Source: Actinomycetes bacterium (GTDB taxonomy: Bacteria > Actinomycetota > Coriobacteriia > Coriobacteriales > Atopobiaceae). From it: DNA of 41,298 nt. A model generated the notes under the pieces. The model made no database searches. It was not told the DNA's origin and worked only from the letters and a program-made list of their open reading frames with translations. Location: positions 1-41,298 of the forward strand of contig JAKPQM010000116.1 of assembly GCA_029546925.1 (NCBI GenBank), read 5' to 3'. Positions within the stretch are counted from its first letter, which is position 1. Every line of letters starts with the position of its first letter. Positions 32,581 through 41,298 of the stretch are shown here, piece by piece. Both the position numbers and the translations under genes were made by a program.

Positions 32581-34893
32581 TCACCCCTGTATCTTGACGA
32601 TAGGTGCGAAGCCCTTGAGGAGCTTCTTGGTCTTGCCCGTCCTGGTGAAACGCACCTCTATGGCATCGCCCTCGACGCCGAGCACCACGCCCGGGCCGAA
32701 GGTCTTGTGGGAAACCTGATCGCCCGGCTCGAAGATCTCGGCAGCTTTGGCTGTATCCGGCTTGATAGGTTCGAGCGATCTGAATCCGCCCGACGAACGC
32801 GTCTGCGAGCCGAACACGCGGCCGCCGTACATCTCGGAGCCGCGCCCGGAGCCGAAGGTTGCGTGGCGGTCGCCGCGCTTGTCCCAACCCGTGCCCGAGA
32901 AGCCTGCGGAACCTACGCCCTCGGATCGGAGATGCCCTTCGGGGATCTCGTCGATGAAGCGGCTGCGCGGATTCGCCTGCACCGAGCCGAACACGTGGCG
33001 TACGCCGGCATGGGTGAGATAGAGCTGCTTCTCGGCACGCGTGATGGCCACGTAGGCGAGGCGGCGTTCCTCCTCTGAATCGGCGGGGCTGTCTGAGCTG
33101 CCCCTATGGGGGAAGAGGCCCTCCTCGAGGCCCACGACGAAGACCACGGGATACTCGAGGCCCTTGGCCGAATGCACGGTCATGAGCGTCGCTGAGGTGG
33201 TCGAGCCGTTCAGGGAATCGAGGTCGGAGCGCAAGGCAAGCCACTCGAGGAAATCCGGGAGCTTCTCGGCCGCGACGGCTATCGGAAGCTGTTCGTCCGA
33301 CCCCTCGGCCCCGTCCTCCCCCACCTCGTGCGTGGCATCGAACTCTGCCGCGACGCCGAAGAATTCCCCGATATTCTCCACACGGCCCTCGGCCTCGACG
33401 GTGTGCTCGGATAGGAGGGCGGTGACAAGGCCCGTCTTGTCGATGATCGCCTCGACCACCTTGGCAAGCTCGCCCTCTATATGGCGGCTCATCTCGATGA
33501 TCTGGCAGAACTCGGTAAGGGCGCCGCGCACTTTAGGCGTGAGCAGGCCCTCCTCCGCGATGCAGCTCTCGCAGGCCTCGAAGAGGGAGATCCCGTTCTT
33601 GACCGCATACCCCCTGATCTTGTCGATGGAGGTCTGGCCGATGCCGCGCCGCGGCGTGTTGATGACACGCAGGCAGGAGACATCGTCTCGCGGATTCACC
33701 ACCAGCTTGAGATAGGCCATGACATCGCGTATCTCGGCTCGGTCATAGAAGCGCGTGCCGCCGACGATCCTATAGGGCACGCCCGCACGCATGAGCATAT
33801 CCTCGAGGACGCGCGACTGCGCGTTGGTGCGGTAGAACACGGCCACGTCGTTGTAGCTCGTGCCCGCATCATGCAGCTTCTCGATCTCAGCGGCGACCCA
33901 ACGCCCCTCGTCGCGCTCGTCGGCAGCCTGGTAGAGCCGGATCTTCTCGCCGGCGCCGCGATCGGTGAAGAGGCGCTTGGCCTTGCGGCTGGCATTGTGG
34001 GCGACCACGGCATTGGCCGCTTCGAGGATATGGCCCGTGGAGCGGTAGTTCTGCTCGAGCGATACGACCTTGGCCTCGGGATAGTCCCGCTCGAAGTTGA
34101 GGATGTTGGAGATGTCGGCGCCGCGCCAAGAATAGATCGACTGGTCGTCGTCGCCCACCACCATCAGATTGCGGTAGCGCTGGGCGAGAAGATTGCAGAT
34201 CCTGTACTGCACGTGGTTGGTGTCTTGGTATTCGTCCACGCTGATGTAGCGGAAGCGCTCCTGATAGCGCTCGAGCACCTCGGGATGCTTGGAAAGCAGC
34301 TCGTGGCATTTGACAAGCAGATCGTCGAAGTCCATGGCGTTGGCACGGGCGAGGCGGACCTCGAGTTCGCGATACACCTGCGCGACCTTGCGGAGGTGCG
34401 GCACGTTGGCGCAGCTCTCGAACTCATCGGGCCCCACCATCTTGTTCTTGGCCTCGGATATGTGCGCGCGGATCATGTTGATGGGGTAGCGCTTCTGGTC
34501 GATGTCGAGATCGTCCATGATGGTGCGGATGAGGTGCTTGGAGTCGGCATCGTCGTAGATGGAGAAGTTCGGGCTGTAGCCTATGAGGTCGGCATCGGCA
34601 CGCAATATCCGCACGCACATGGCGTGGAAGGTGCGTACCCACATGCCGCGCGCGTCGTGGCCGAGCAGCCCCTGCAGGCGCTCGCGCATCTCGGCGGCGG
34701 CCTTGTTGGTGAAGGTGATGGCGAGGATCTGGTAGGGGCTCACATGCAGATCTTGGATGATGTGTGCGATGCGGTGCGTGAGCACGCGCGTCTTGCCGGA
34801 ACCTGCGCCGGCGAGCACCAGAAGCGGGCCCTCGGTGCAGAGGGCGGCCTCGCGTTGCTGCGGATTGAGTCGGTCAAGATCAAGATCTGCCAT
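32581..34893 (-). CDS. pcrA: ATP-dependent DNA helicase, PcrA/UvrD family
   Basis: An SF1A 3'-5' helicase for repair and for clearing stalled or recombination-bound DNA. The protein is 770 residues: Walker A AGAGSGKT (28-35), DEXX-box phrase ISVDEYQDTN, GDDDQSIYSWRGAD (motif III), LEQNYRST (motif IV), VHSAKGLEYPVVFVVG (motif V) and AYVAITRAEKQLYL (motif VI). The C-terminal Tudor-like segment (GDQVSHKTFGPGVVLGVEGDAIEVRF) is typical of PcrA and contacts RNA polymerase or DNA. The ATG at 34893 has TTGGAG upstream. First gene of the pcrA-mscS-mtnN unit. Confidence 0.95.
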   Translation of the reverse strand: MADLDLDRLNPQQREAALCTEGPLLVLAGAGSGKTRVLTHRIAHIIQDLHVSPYQILAITFTNKAAAEMRERLQGLLGHDARGMWVRTFHAMCVRILRADADLIGYSPNFSIYDDADSKHLIRTIMDDLDIDQKRYPINMIRAHISEAKNKMVGPDEFESCANVPHLRKVAQVYRELEVRLARANAMDFDDLLVKCHELLSKHPEVLERYQERFRYISVDEYQDTNHVQYRICNLLAQRYRNLMVVGDDDQSIYSWRGADISNILNFERDYPEAKVVSLEQNYRSTGHILEAANAVVAHNASRKAKRLFTDRGAGEKIRLYQAADERDEGRWVAAEIEKLHDAGTSYNDVAVFYRTNAQSRVLEDMLMRAGVPYRIVGGTRFYDRAEIRDVMAYLKLVVNPRDDVSCLRVINTPRRGIGQTSIDKIRGYAVKNGISLFEACESCIAEEGLLTPKVRGALTEFCQIIEMSRHIEGELAKVVEAIIDKTGLVTALLSEHTVEAEGRVENIGEFFGVAAEFDATHEVGEDGAEGSDEQLPIAVAAEKLPDFLEWLALRSDLDSLNGSTTSATLMTVHSAKGLEYPVVFVVGLEEGLFPHRGSSDSPADSEEERRLAYVAITRAEKQLYLTHAGVRHVFGSVQANPRSRFIDEIPEGHLRSEGVGSAGFSGTGWDKRGDRHATFGSGRGSEMYGGRVFGSQTRSSGGFRSLEPIKPDTAKAAEIFEPGDQVSHKTFGPGVVLGVEGDAIEVRFTRTGKTKKLLKGFAPIVKIQG

Positions 34894-35113
34894 GCATGCT
34901 CCAATGACGTGTTCTCCCTTTAGAAGTGTAGCGGTACAGGCAGACAGATTCCTCCTCCCACCGTATAAGGTGGCGAAAACCCAAAGGCTCGGGATGGTCG
35001 TTCAGAGCCTAGTCAGACTGCAATGGGTTGCGGGGAGCAGGCCCGGGGATGCAGACGGATTCTCGTGCGACAGGAGGACCAAGTTGCTTGTCACGCTCCT
35101 GCATCGGAGGGCA
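34894..35113. other. Intergenic stretch upstream of pcrA
   Basis: No gene-like frame is visible. The stretch should contain the pcrA promoter on the minus strand, with AT-rich spots near 34920-34980, including a short hairpin CCACC-GTATAA-GGTGG. I cannot assign convincing -35 and -10 boxes. Repeats begin at 35114. Confidence 0.5.
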
Positions 35114-35234
35114 TGGCACGGGAACGCGCCTGTCCACACGCTCCGAGCCGCCGGAGCACCCCTGTCCACGGAAAACCTGTGGACAAGAGGCCCTATCGTA
35201 CCACTATCCCGTGGACAGAGGCCCTGCCGTGCCA
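35114..35234. repeat. Nested palindromic repeat (TGTCCAC type)
   Basis: Outer imperfect arms (24 nt each, 35114-35137 and 35211-35234) run TGGCACGG...TGTCCAC and GTGGACA...CCGTGCCA. A nested inner pair of the same word, TGTCCAC (35163-35169) and GTGGACA (35179-35185), closes a 9-nt loop. The AGAGGCCCT phrase occurs on both sides of the centre. It lies after the glutamate-transporter ATPase gene and before pcrA, both on the minus strand. It has the same two-tier layout as the element at 41083-41178. Confidence 0.85.
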
Positions 35235-35281
35235 CGGCCTCTGCAGGCGAGCGCCGACGTGGAAGGCAGCCTCCTGGCACG

Positions 35282-36040
35282 CTAGTGGCCTTTGATGGAG
35301 TTCAGGAAGTCGCGCGCACGGTCGCTCTTGGGATGATCGAAGAACTCATCCGGTGGCGCTTCCTCGACGATGCGGCCATCCGCCATGAAGACCACGCGGT
35401 TCGAGACGCGCCGGGCGAAGTTCATCTCGTGCGTGACCACGATCATGGTCATGCCTCCCTGCGCGAGCTCCACCATGACCTCGAGGACCTCGTTGATCAT
35501 CTCCGGGTCGAGCGCGCTTGTAGGCTCGTCGAAAAGCATCACCTTGGGGCGCATGGCAAGGCTGCGGGCGATGGCCACGCGCTGCTGCTGGCCACCCGAG
35601 AGCTGGGCCGGCACCTTGGACGCCTGGTCCTCCACGCCCACGCGGCGCAGCAGCTCCATGGCCTCATCCCGAGCCTGGGCTTTGGGGGTGCCCAGCACCT
35701 CGATGGGCCCCATGGTCACGTTCTCGAGGATGGTTTTATGCGCGAAGAGGTTGAAGCTCTGGAAGACCATGCCTATCTCGGCGCGCAGGCGCGCGAGCTC
35801 CTTGCCCTCCTCGGGCAGCACCACGCCTTCGATGAGGATCTCGCCGGAGTCGATGGTCTCCAGGCGGTTGATGGTGCGGCAGAGCGTGGACTTGCCCGAA
35901 CCCGAGGGCCCGATCACCACGACCACCTCGCCCTTATCGACCGAAAGGTTGATGTCCTGCAGGACGTGCAGCTCCCCGAAGTGCTTGTCGACATGCCGCA
36001 TCTCGACGATGGGTATCTCATGCGTGGCTGCATCTGCCAT
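35282..36040 (-). CDS. Amino-acid ABC transporter ATP-binding protein (GluA/GlnQ type)
   Basis: A 252-residue ATPase that powers the importer encoded upstream. Walker [10 protein letters not shown] lies at 44-52, with Q-loop [17 protein letters not shown], signature [16 protein letters not shown], Walker [13 protein letters not shown] and H-loop VVTHEM. The FNLFAHKT and ALDPEM phrases are typical of polar-amino-acid transporters. I chose the ATG at 36040 because AGGAGG lies 4 bp upstream; the long upstream frame is a shadow of the permease gene. Last gene of the four-gene unit, 8 bp after the second permease. Confidence 0.94.
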   Translation of the reverse strand: MADAATHEIPIVEMRHVDKHFGELHVLQDINLSVDKGEVVVVIGPSGSGKSTLCRTINRLETIDSGEILIEGVVLPEEGKELARLRAEIGMVFQSFNLFAHKTILENVTMGPIEVLGTPKAQARDEAMELLRRVGVEDQASKVPAQLSGGQQQRVAIARSLAMRPKVMLFDEPTSALDPEMINEVLEVMVELAQGGMTMIVVTHEMNFARRVSNRVVFMADGRIVEEAPPDEFFDHPKSDRARDFLNSIKGH

Positions 36041-36048
36041 GATGCCTC

Positions 36049-36894
36049 CTAAACCGGATTGGTGGTGTTCTTGGTGATGATGGGGGCATTCCCGCGGCGC
36101 GCGAGGTGGATCGAGAGCTGGTTGATGGCGAAGTTCACGATGATGTAGACGATCGCGACCACGAAATACGTCGAGACGAGCGCGTCGTAGTTGGAGATGA
36201 GCACGCGCGCGTTCTGCATGAGGTCGGGATAACTCACGACATAGGCGACGGTGGTGTCCTTGACCACGACGACGAGCTGCGAGACAAGGCTCGGGATGAC
36301 GATGCGCAGCGCCTGCGGGAGCACGATCTTCGCCATGATCTTGGCGTCGCCCATGCCCAGCGAGAGCGCCGCCTCGGTCTGACCTGCAGGCACCGCATTC
36401 ACGCCGGCGCGGAACACCTCGGCGAGCACACCCGAGGCGGCCAAGGCAACGGGCAGCGTGATCATCCAAAACGACGGCATGCGGATACCGTACTTGGGGA
36501 TGACGAGGAAGAAGAAATAGATGAGCAAGAGGCTCGGCACGCCGCGGAAAAAATCGATGATGAGACGGGACACCAGGGAGAGCCAGCCGATCTTGGAGAT
36601 GCGTCCGAGCATGAGGACGAGTCCGAGCGCAAGCGAGATGGCGCCTGCCGTCGCGGCGACCCCGAGGGTTCCGAGGAAGCCCTGGGCGAGGAACAACCAG
36701 GTGGTTCCCCGCGTGAAGAGCTTCCAATAACGGGGATCGAGCTGCCCCGTCACGTAGAACTGGCGCATGACGAGGGCGAGGCCGATGGCGATCAGCACGA
36801 GTGCGGCGAACGTGCCCGCAAGGATGCGCCTGCGCATCTTGGGACCGGGAGCCTCGTAGAGGGCATCCCTCATGGACAGGGACGCGGCGCTCAT
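36049..36894 (-). CDS. Amino-acid ABC transporter permease (GluD type)
   Basis: A 281-residue inner-membrane permease of the HisMQ/GluD family, with about five to six membrane helices and the coupling-loop phrase [28 protein letters not shown] that contacts the ATPase. A basic cytoplasmic N-terminal extension (to about residue 25) is typical of the second Glu-type permease in actinobacteria. Its ATG overlaps the stop codon of the first permease by the ATGA arrangement, so translation is coupled. Confidence 0.92.
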   Translation of the reverse strand: MSAASLSMRDALYEAPGPKMRRRILAGTFAALVLIAIGLALVMRQFYVTGQLDPRYWKLFTRGTTWLFLAQGFLGTLGVAATAGAISLALGLVLMLGRISKIGWLSLVSRLIIDFFRGVPSLLLIYFFFLVIPKYGIRMPSFWMITLPVALAASGVLAEVFRAGVNAVPAGQTEAALSLGMGDAKIMAKIVLPQALRIVIPSLVSQLVVVVKDTTVAYVVSYPDLMQNARVLISNYDALVSTYFVVAIVYIIVNFAINQLSIHLARRGNAPIITKNTTNPV

Positions 36895-37550
36895 CGCAGT
36901 ATCCTCACCTTCTTGTCGATGAGGTTACCGACGTAGCCGATCGCCAGCGAGGTTCCCGCATAGCCGATGGCCGAGATGAAGAAGGCGCTGATGCCGCCGA
37001 CAGAACGTGAGTTGACATAGCTCACCATGCCGGTGAGCTCGGGGGGCTTCAAGGGAACCTGCGAGGCGAGCGCCGTGGTGAGCAGCGTGCCGATGAGGAG
37101 GTTGGTCATGGGGAGGATAACCGAGCGCACCGCCTGCGGGATGACCACATGGCGGAGTATCTGCCCGAAGGAGAGGCCGATCGAGCGTGCCGCCTCGATC
37201 TGGCCCACGCCGATGGTGTTGATGCCCGTCATGAGGTTCTCGGAAGCGAACGCAGCCACGACCATGGTGATAGTCACCATGGCGCAGGTCTTGTAGTCCA
37301 GCGTGAGTCCGAGGTAGGGCAGCGCATAGGTGATGATGACCAGAAGCGACACGCCGGGGATGTTGCGGAATATCTGCACGTAGAGGTCGCCTGTGATGCG
37401 CAGGGGCTTGATGGGCGATACGCGGAAGACGGTGATCGCCAAAGCGATGGCCATAGCGCAGGCAAACGAGACGGCTGTCATGGACCACGTCTGCAAAAGC
37501 GCTTGCAGGTAGTTTTCCCCATACGTTGAGAAGAGCTCGCCGATACCCAC
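36891..37550 (-). CDS. Amino-acid ABC transporter permease (GluC type)
   Basis: A 219-residue permease, partner of GluD. The coupling loop reads [29 protein letters not shown]. The N-terminus is [22 protein letters not shown] from a GTG at 37550 preceded by AGGAG and GGGGGTGG. A longer frame to 37634 would run into the intercistronic hairpin, so I prefer the GTG. It lies between the binding-protein terminator and the GluD gene. Confidence 0.9.
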   Translation of the reverse strand: MGIGELFSTYGENYLQALLQTWSMTAVSFACAMAIALAITVFRVSPIKPLRITGDLYVQIFRNIPGVSLLVIITYALPYLGLTLDYKTCAMVTITMVVAAFASENLMTGINTIGVGQIEAARSIGLSFGQILRHVVIPQAVRSVILPMTNLLIGTLLTTALASQVPLKPPELTGMVSYVNSRSVGGISAFFISAIGYAGTSLAIGYVGNLIDKKVRILR

Positions 37551-37596
37551 GTACCCACCCCCTCTCCTGGTGATAGAGCATAAGTCTAAAGCAAAC

Positions 37597-37623
37597 CCCC
37601 CGCAGATCCGAGATCTGCGGGGG
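37597..37623 (-). terminator. Intercistronic terminator between the binding-protein and permease genes
   Basis: CCCCCGCAGAT and ATCTGCGGGGG pair perfectly over 11 bp with a 5-nt loop, and the minus-strand transcript continues GTTTGCTTT. It lies 35 bp after the binding-protein gene. Partial read-through would give the excess of binding protein over permease that is usual in these importers. Confidence 0.85.
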
Positions 37624-37658
37624 TATCGAAACAAACGCGTGACCCGAAGCGGCCTACC

Positions 37659-38636
37659 CTAGACACCGACCACAGGGGGCTCGGGAACCTCGGTGATACC
37701 GGTACGGGCACCGATGGAGACCTTCCAAAGCTCGGCCCACGTGCCATCGGCGATGATCTTGTTCAGGAAGTCGTTCACGAAGGCAACGCCGTCGGAATTG
37801 AGCGGCAGGCCGATACCGTAATTGTCATCGGGACCGAACTCGCCGGCCAGACGGTACTTGCCGGGGTTGGCGACCATGGAGCCCAGATGCAGCGAGACAT
37901 CGACGACGTAGGCATCGATACGGCCCTGCTCGAGAGCACGGCGCAGCTCCTCGTCGGTACCGATCTCCTGGACCTCGGCCTCGGGAGCGAACTCCTCGAG
38001 CAGCGCGCGTCCCGTGGAACCCTCTTGGACACCCACGTTCTTGCCCGCAAGATCCTCGACGCCGTTGATATCGGTGTTGGAGGCGCTGACGAGGATGCCC
38101 TGATGGGCGGTGAAGTATGGACCCGCGAAGGAGATGACCTCCTGGCGGGACGGGGTGATGGAATAGGTGGCGAACACGGCGTCGACCTGATCGGACTGGA
38201 GAACCGACTCGCGGGTAGACGACTGGACGATCGTGACCTCGTACGCATTGGAATCGCCTAGGATATAACCGGCAAGCAGCTGGTAAAGGCCCGCATCGAA
38301 GCCGCGGACATGGCCGTCGACCTCGTTCAGGAGCGAGAAGAGCTGTGAGGTCTGGGTCCCGCCGATGCGGAGCGTGCCGGCCGTCTTGACCTTGGCCGCC
38401 CATGCGCTGGCGGAGATAGCGGCATCGTCAGCCGCAGGACCCGAGGAGACGAGCGCATCGAACGCCGCAGCGTCGATGGCGACAGGCTCGGCAGTCTCCT
38501 GGCCATCGTCGCCGGTGCCGTCGGCGGCGTCTCCATCGGAAGGCTGGTTGCCGTCGCAGCCGGCAAGGGCGAGGGCGGCCGCGCCGCTGACACCCAAGGC
38601 GAGCACTGCGCGACGGCTGATATTGGCAGATTTCAT
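37659..38636 (-). CDS. Glutamate-type ABC transporter substrate-binding lipoprotein (GluB type)
   Basis: A 325-residue lipoprotein. The signal reads MKSANISRRAVLALGVSGAA and ends in LALAGC with the lipidated Cys27; the SRRAVLALG start resembles a twin-arginine signal, so Tat export is possible. The mature part is an SBP-3 domain: GTLRIGGTQTSQLFSLLNEVDGHVRGFDAGLYQLLAGY, then FATYSITPSRQEVISFAGPYF and VGVQEGSTGRALLEEF. Genes for two permeases and an ATPase follow. Glutamate is suggested by the GluBCDA-like set; other acidic or polar amino acids are possible. I chose the ATG at 38636 because AAAGGA lies 8 bp upstream. Confidence 0.93.
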   Translation of the reverse strand: MKSANISRRAVLALGVSGAAALALAGCDGNQPSDGDAADGTGDDGQETAEPVAIDAAAFDALVSSGPAADDAAISASAWAAKVKTAGTLRIGGTQTSQLFSLLNEVDGHVRGFDAGLYQLLAGYILGDSNAYEVTIVQSSTRESVLQSDQVDAVFATYSITPSRQEVISFAGPYFTAHQGILVSASNTDINGVEDLAGKNVGVQEGSTGRALLEEFAPEAEVQEIGTDEELRRALEQGRIDAYVVDVSLHLGSMVANPGKYRLAGEFGPDDNYGIGLPLNSDGVAFVNDFLNKIIADGTWAELWKVSIGARTGITEVPEPPVVGV

Positions 38637-38820
38637 GGTGCACATCCTTTCGTACGTTGTACGTCTTTTCCCATCATGCCCAATCGGAACAGCATCTAAA
38701 CCAGCCGAAATAAGCGTGCAATCAAAATCTACGGGTTTTTCTCATAGGTTTTTCAGCCGGCCTCGGGGAGTACCGGGATCATATACCCATGCAGCCGGGC
38801 CTTCGCAGATGTGGCGGGGG

Positions 38821-39705
38821 TTATCGTACCAGCGCGAAATAGGCTATGACCGCCATGCCCAGCAGGATACGGTAGACGCCGAACGGCTTGAAGTCGTGCT
38901 TGCGGACGAAACCCACCAAGAACTTGATGGCGATGAGCGACACGACGAAGGCCACGACGCTGCCCACCCCGAGGATGGCGAACTCGGCTGCCACGAAACC
39001 GTTGCCGCCTATGAAGTACTTCGCGAGGCGCAGAAGCGATGCGCCGAGCATCACGGGGATCGCCAAGAAGAACGTGAACTCCGCTGCCACCGGACGCGCG
39101 CACCCCAGGGCAAGGCCCCCGATGATGGTGGAGCCGGAACGCGAGGTGCCCGGCACCAGCGAGAGGATCTGGAAGAGGCCGATGCCGATGGCGGTCTTCC
39201 ATGAAAGGTCGTCGAGCGAGGTCGTGGTGGCGAGCGCATCGGAACCCCCCGCCGAGAAGTGGCGGCCGGCGGACATGCGCTCCGCACGCGCGTTCCTCCT
39301 GGTTTCGAGCACGATGAAGACGACGCCGTAGACGATAAGGGCTGTTGCGATGATGAAGGGGCCCGAGAGATGCTCGTCCATCCAGTCATCCAAGGGAATG
39401 CCCACCATGGCGGCAGGGATGCAGGCAGCGATGATCTTCGCCCACAGCAGCCAGGTGCCCTTGCGCTCCTCGGCATCCTTCTTGCGCGAGAAGGGATTCA
39501 GGCGCTCGAAATAGAGGACGACCACCGCGAGGATGGCACCCAGTTGGATGACCACGAGGAACATCTTCCAGAACGCAGGAGAGACGTCGAGGGCGACGAA
39601 CTCCTCCAAGAGGAGCATGTGACCCGTCGAGGAGATGGGGAGCCACTCGGTAACGCCTTCCACAAGGCCGAACAGCGCCGCTTTCAACAACTCGATGATA
39701 TCCAC
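38821..39705 (-). CDS. uppP: Undecaprenyl-diphosphate phosphatase
   Basis: Recycles the lipid carrier of cell-wall synthesis by dephosphorylating undecaprenyl diphosphate, and gives bacitracin tolerance. The protein is 294 residues. The active-site segments are EGVTEWLPISSTGH (16-29) and PGTSRSGSTI (near 200). It has about eight membrane helices. A loop of some 30 residues (ARAERMSAGRHFSAGG and on) between them is longer than in E. coli. The start is GTG at 39705 with AGGAGG 5 bp upstream; a frame to 39744 lacks this. Transcribed alone, divergent from the secreted coiled-coil gene. Confidence 0.95.
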   Translation of the reverse strand: MDIIELLKAALFGLVEGVTEWLPISSTGHMLLLEEFVALDVSPAFWKMFLVVIQLGAILAVVVLYFERLNPFSRKKDAEERKGTWLLWAKIIAACIPAAMVGIPLDDWMDEHLSGPFIIATALIVYGVVFIVLETRRNARAERMSAGRHFSAGGSDALATTTSLDDLSWKTAIGIGLFQILSLVPGTSRSGSTIIGGLALGCARPVAAEFTFFLAIPVMLGASLLRLAKYFIGGNGFVAAEFAILGVGSVVAFVVSLIAIKFLVGFVRKHDFKPFGVYRILLGMAVIAYFALVR

Positions 39706-39891
39706 GCAGACCTCCTGCCGGGTTTCTCGAACGGCTTGACCCATCCATGATACCCTTGGAATCCCCTATGCGCCCCCACTCCACCGACATCCTCGAATCG
39801 TGGAAGAAACGTGATGCGGGCGAAACTGCGGTACAGTAGTACTCCACGTGCCGCACGGCGTATGCCGCCGACGGATGAGGGGAACATAAGC

Positions 39892-40992
39892 TTGGGGCAA
39901 CATCCAAGACATAGACAGGCGCTCCTCGCGTGTGCGCTTATCGCTGCTTTAGTTGGAGCGCTTGCGGCTTTTCCAGCACAGGCACGAGCCGCCACCATGG
40001 CAGAGCTCCAATCCGAGGTCGTGCGCTTGTCAGATGAATACGATGCAACCGTCAGGCATATCGAGGAGATCCAGGCGCAGATCGACGCAAACGAGGCGCG
40101 TATCGCCGAGATCGAGGCGGCTCTTCCCGAGCAGCGCCAGCGTACCAGCGATTCCATCCGCTGGCAGTATCGCGTCTCGCGCGATGCCCCCGGCGTCATC
40201 GAGATGATCCTCTCCGCCGAGAACTTCTACGATCTCCTCTCCACCATCCAGTACCTCGATATCATCCAGACGCGCAACAACACCGAACTCCAGAACCTCA
40301 TCGACCTCGATGCCGAGCTCACCGAGACGCGACGCGTGCTCGCAGAGGACATGGCTCTTGCCGAATCGGAGAAAGCCGCCGCCCAGAATGCCCTCGACGA
40401 GGCCATCGCAGCCCGCGAGGCGCTGCAGGCGGCCATCCTCGCCCAAGAAGAGGCCGAGCGTGCAGAGCGTGAGCGCGCCCTCGAGGAAGCTCGCGCGCAT
40501 GAGGGAGAGACCTTCACCAATGCCAGCGGCCAACAGGCGACCGTCGAGGTTCCCGCCTCGATCAACACTGGCGCCACCGGCGGTGGGAGCTCCGGCACCG
40601 ACTCCTCATCCACCACACGCGATTATTTCGTCGAGGTGTGGAGCGGCCGCATAGACAATTACCTCGCGGGATCTCCGCTTGCCGGTTACGGCTATGCCTT
40701 CGCCGAGGCAGCATGGGACTACGGCGTGGATCCCCGCTGGTCGCCGGCTATCTCCTGCATCGAAAGCTCCAAGGGCCGCTATTGCTTCGAGCCCTACAAC
40801 GCTTGGGGTTGGTTCGCCTATCTGGGTTCCGACTGGGACACCACGATCCGCGCGCATGTGCGCGGCTTGGCCAACGGCTACGGCTACACGCTCACGTGGG
40901 CGGGCGCGCGCAGCTATTGTCCTCCGGGCGATGCCTGGTATGCCGCCTGCGCCACCCAGATGCAGTACGTCTGGCCCACCGATCAGCTGTAA
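39892..40992 (+). CDS. Secreted coiled-coil protein with lysozyme-like C-terminal domain
   Basis: A 366-residue exported protein. The signal peptide (1-34) ends AQARA-ATM. Residues 36-205 are a coiled coil similar to the PcsB/CwlO N-terminal domain, with MAELQSEVVRLSDEYDATVRHIEEIQ and SIRWQYRVSRDAPGVIEMILSAENFYDLLSTIQYLDII as recognisable segments. A Gly/Ser/Thr linker follows (205-242). The C-terminal domain (243-366) has the muramidase-like phrase SPAISCIESSKGRYCFEPYNAWGW; Glu291 is the candidate catalytic acid. Cysteines 289, 298, 343 and 353 may form two disulfides. The start is TTG at 39892 with GAGGGG upstream; no other start gives a clean signal peptide. Probably a cell-separation hydrolase or its regulator. 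Confidence 0.85.
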   Translation: MGQHPRHRQALLACALIAALVGALAAFPAQARAATMAELQSEVVRLSDEYDATVRHIEEIQAQIDANEARIAEIEAALPEQRQRTSDSIRWQYRVSRDAPGVIEMILSAENFYDLLSTIQYLDIIQTRNNTELQNLIDLDAELTETRRVLAEDMALAESEKAAAQNALDEAIAAREALQAAILAQEEAERAERERALEEARAHEGETFTNASGQQATVEVPASINTGATGGGSSGTDSSSTTRDYFVEVWSGRIDNYLAGSPLAGYGYAFAEAAWDYGVDPRWSPAISCIESSKGRYCFEPYNAWGWFAYLGSDWDTTIRAHVRGLANGYGYTLTWAGARSYCPPGDAWYAACATQMQYVWPTDQL

Positions 40993-41009
40993 CCTCGAAT
41001 CCACAACAA

Positions 41010-41031
41010 GGGCGACAGGTTGCTGTCGCCC
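41010..41031 (+). terminator. Hairpin after the coiled-coil protein gene
   Basis: GGGCGACAG-GTTG-CTGTCGCCC, a perfect 9-bp stem 17 bp after the stop codon. No T-run follows, so the efficiency is uncertain. Confidence 0.6.
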
Positions 41032-41082
41032 CACAGCACACGGTATCGGCGTGCCCCGCCCCCCATGGCACGAGAAGGACCG

Positions 41083-41178
41083 TATCCACGCGAACCATGC
41101 CGCCACAAGGCCCATGTCCATAAAATGCTGTGGACACGGGCCCTCTCGCGGCGAAAAGCAGGCCGGCATACGTGGACA
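41083..41178. repeat. Nested palindromic repeat (TGTCCAC type), second copy
   Basis: Outer words TATCCACG (41083-41090) and CGTGGACA (41171-41178) enclose an inner hairpin whose 12-nt arms (41109-41120 and 41131-41142) run GGCCCATGTCCA and TGGACACGGGCC with one mismatch. This is the same two-tier layout as at 35114-35234. A further hairpin, CCGTGGCA/TGCCACGG (41205-41212, 41230-41237), lies before the next gene. Apart from repeats and hairpins I see nothing else in 40993-41252. Confidence 0.8.
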
Positions 41179-41252
41179 GGGGCGTTCTGATGCCGGAGGC
41201 CCCACCGTGGCAAGCGGCCTAGAGCCCCCTGCCACGGCTCGGTTGCTCGAAG

Positions 41253-41298
41253 CTAGCCCTTCTCGGTGCCTGCGGTGAGGACCACCATGGTGAGGATG
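41253..41298 (-). CDS. C-terminal end of an unidentified gene (cut by window edge)
   Basis: On the minus strand the last bases read ILTMVVLTAGTEKG and then TAG. The hydrophobic run suggests the end of a membrane helix. The frame and orientation fit a gene entering from the right, convergent with the coiled-coil protein gene and with repeats in between. Only 14 full codons plus the stop are visible, too few to name it, and chance cannot be excluded. Confidence 0.4.
   Translation of the reverse strand, partial: ILTMVVLTAGTEKG

Overview
The window is a high-GC, gene-dense chromosome segment whose gene styles and order suggest an anaerobic, gut-type actinobacterium of the class Coriobacteriia, close to Collinsella or Olsenella. 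That placement is inferred from codon use, the sucrose PTS, a fermentative glycine-cleavage cluster and palindromic intergenic repeats. No phylogenetic marker was compared against a database. The DNA looks like ordinary core chromosome: I see no integrase, transposase, phage, CRISPR array, rRNA or tRNA.

Layout. 1-1560: copper defence (csoR-copA, minus strand; copA runs off the left edge) behind a TATAAT promoter overlapped by a CsoR-type operator. 1577-1644: palindromic repeats. 1663-3744: a two-gene minus-strand unit, a PepSY-type lipoprotein followed by a membrane-spanning TIR protein with an outward-facing propeller-like domain. 3858-7506: a DUF2130 coiled-coil protein, an HtrA/DegP protease and a small XRE regulator. 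7509-10157: fumC-metY (minus). 10331-11215: a four-TM protein with a Cys/His tail. 11400-18185: sucrose utilisation (LacI regulator, EIIBCA, two GH32 enzymes in tandem, a stand-alone EIIA). 18209-19085: a barnase-like RNase with its barstar inhibitor. 19191-20594: asnS (minus). 20797-23916: pspA, a GIDE-domain membrane protein, msrC and pyrE. 24066-30844: a tandem glycine riboswitch followed by gcvT-gcvH-gcvPA-gcvPB-lplA-lpd. 30999-34893: pcrA-mscS-mtnN (minus). 35282-38636: a glutamate-type ABC importer (binding protein, two permeases, ATPase; minus). 38821-39705: uppP (minus). 39892-40992: a secreted coiled-coil cell-wall protein. 41253-41298: the C-terminal end of an unidentified minus-strand gene.

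How the genes work together. The sucrose block takes up and phosphorylates sucrose (EIIBCA) and hydrolyses it (GH32 enzymes), under a LacI-type repressor with two candidate operators ahead of the PTS gene. The glycine block is a self-contained catabolic operon: riboswitch sensing, T, H and P proteins, the ligase that attaches lipoate to H, and the L protein that reoxidises it. PspA plus GIDE, HtrA, UppP and the secreted hydrolase-like protein all deal with envelope integrity.

Most unusual signals. (1) A dispersed set of intergenic inverted repeats built from a TGTnCAC / GTGnACA word (n = G, T or C in different copies), mostly combined with GGGACGG, including hairpins with 32-bp and 56-bp arms between convergent genes. 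(2) The lipoprotein plus TIR-TM-propeller pair, which has the layout of a transmembrane signalling or defence receptor. (3) A complete barnase-barstar pair with an N-terminal membrane segment and an extra cysteine pair.
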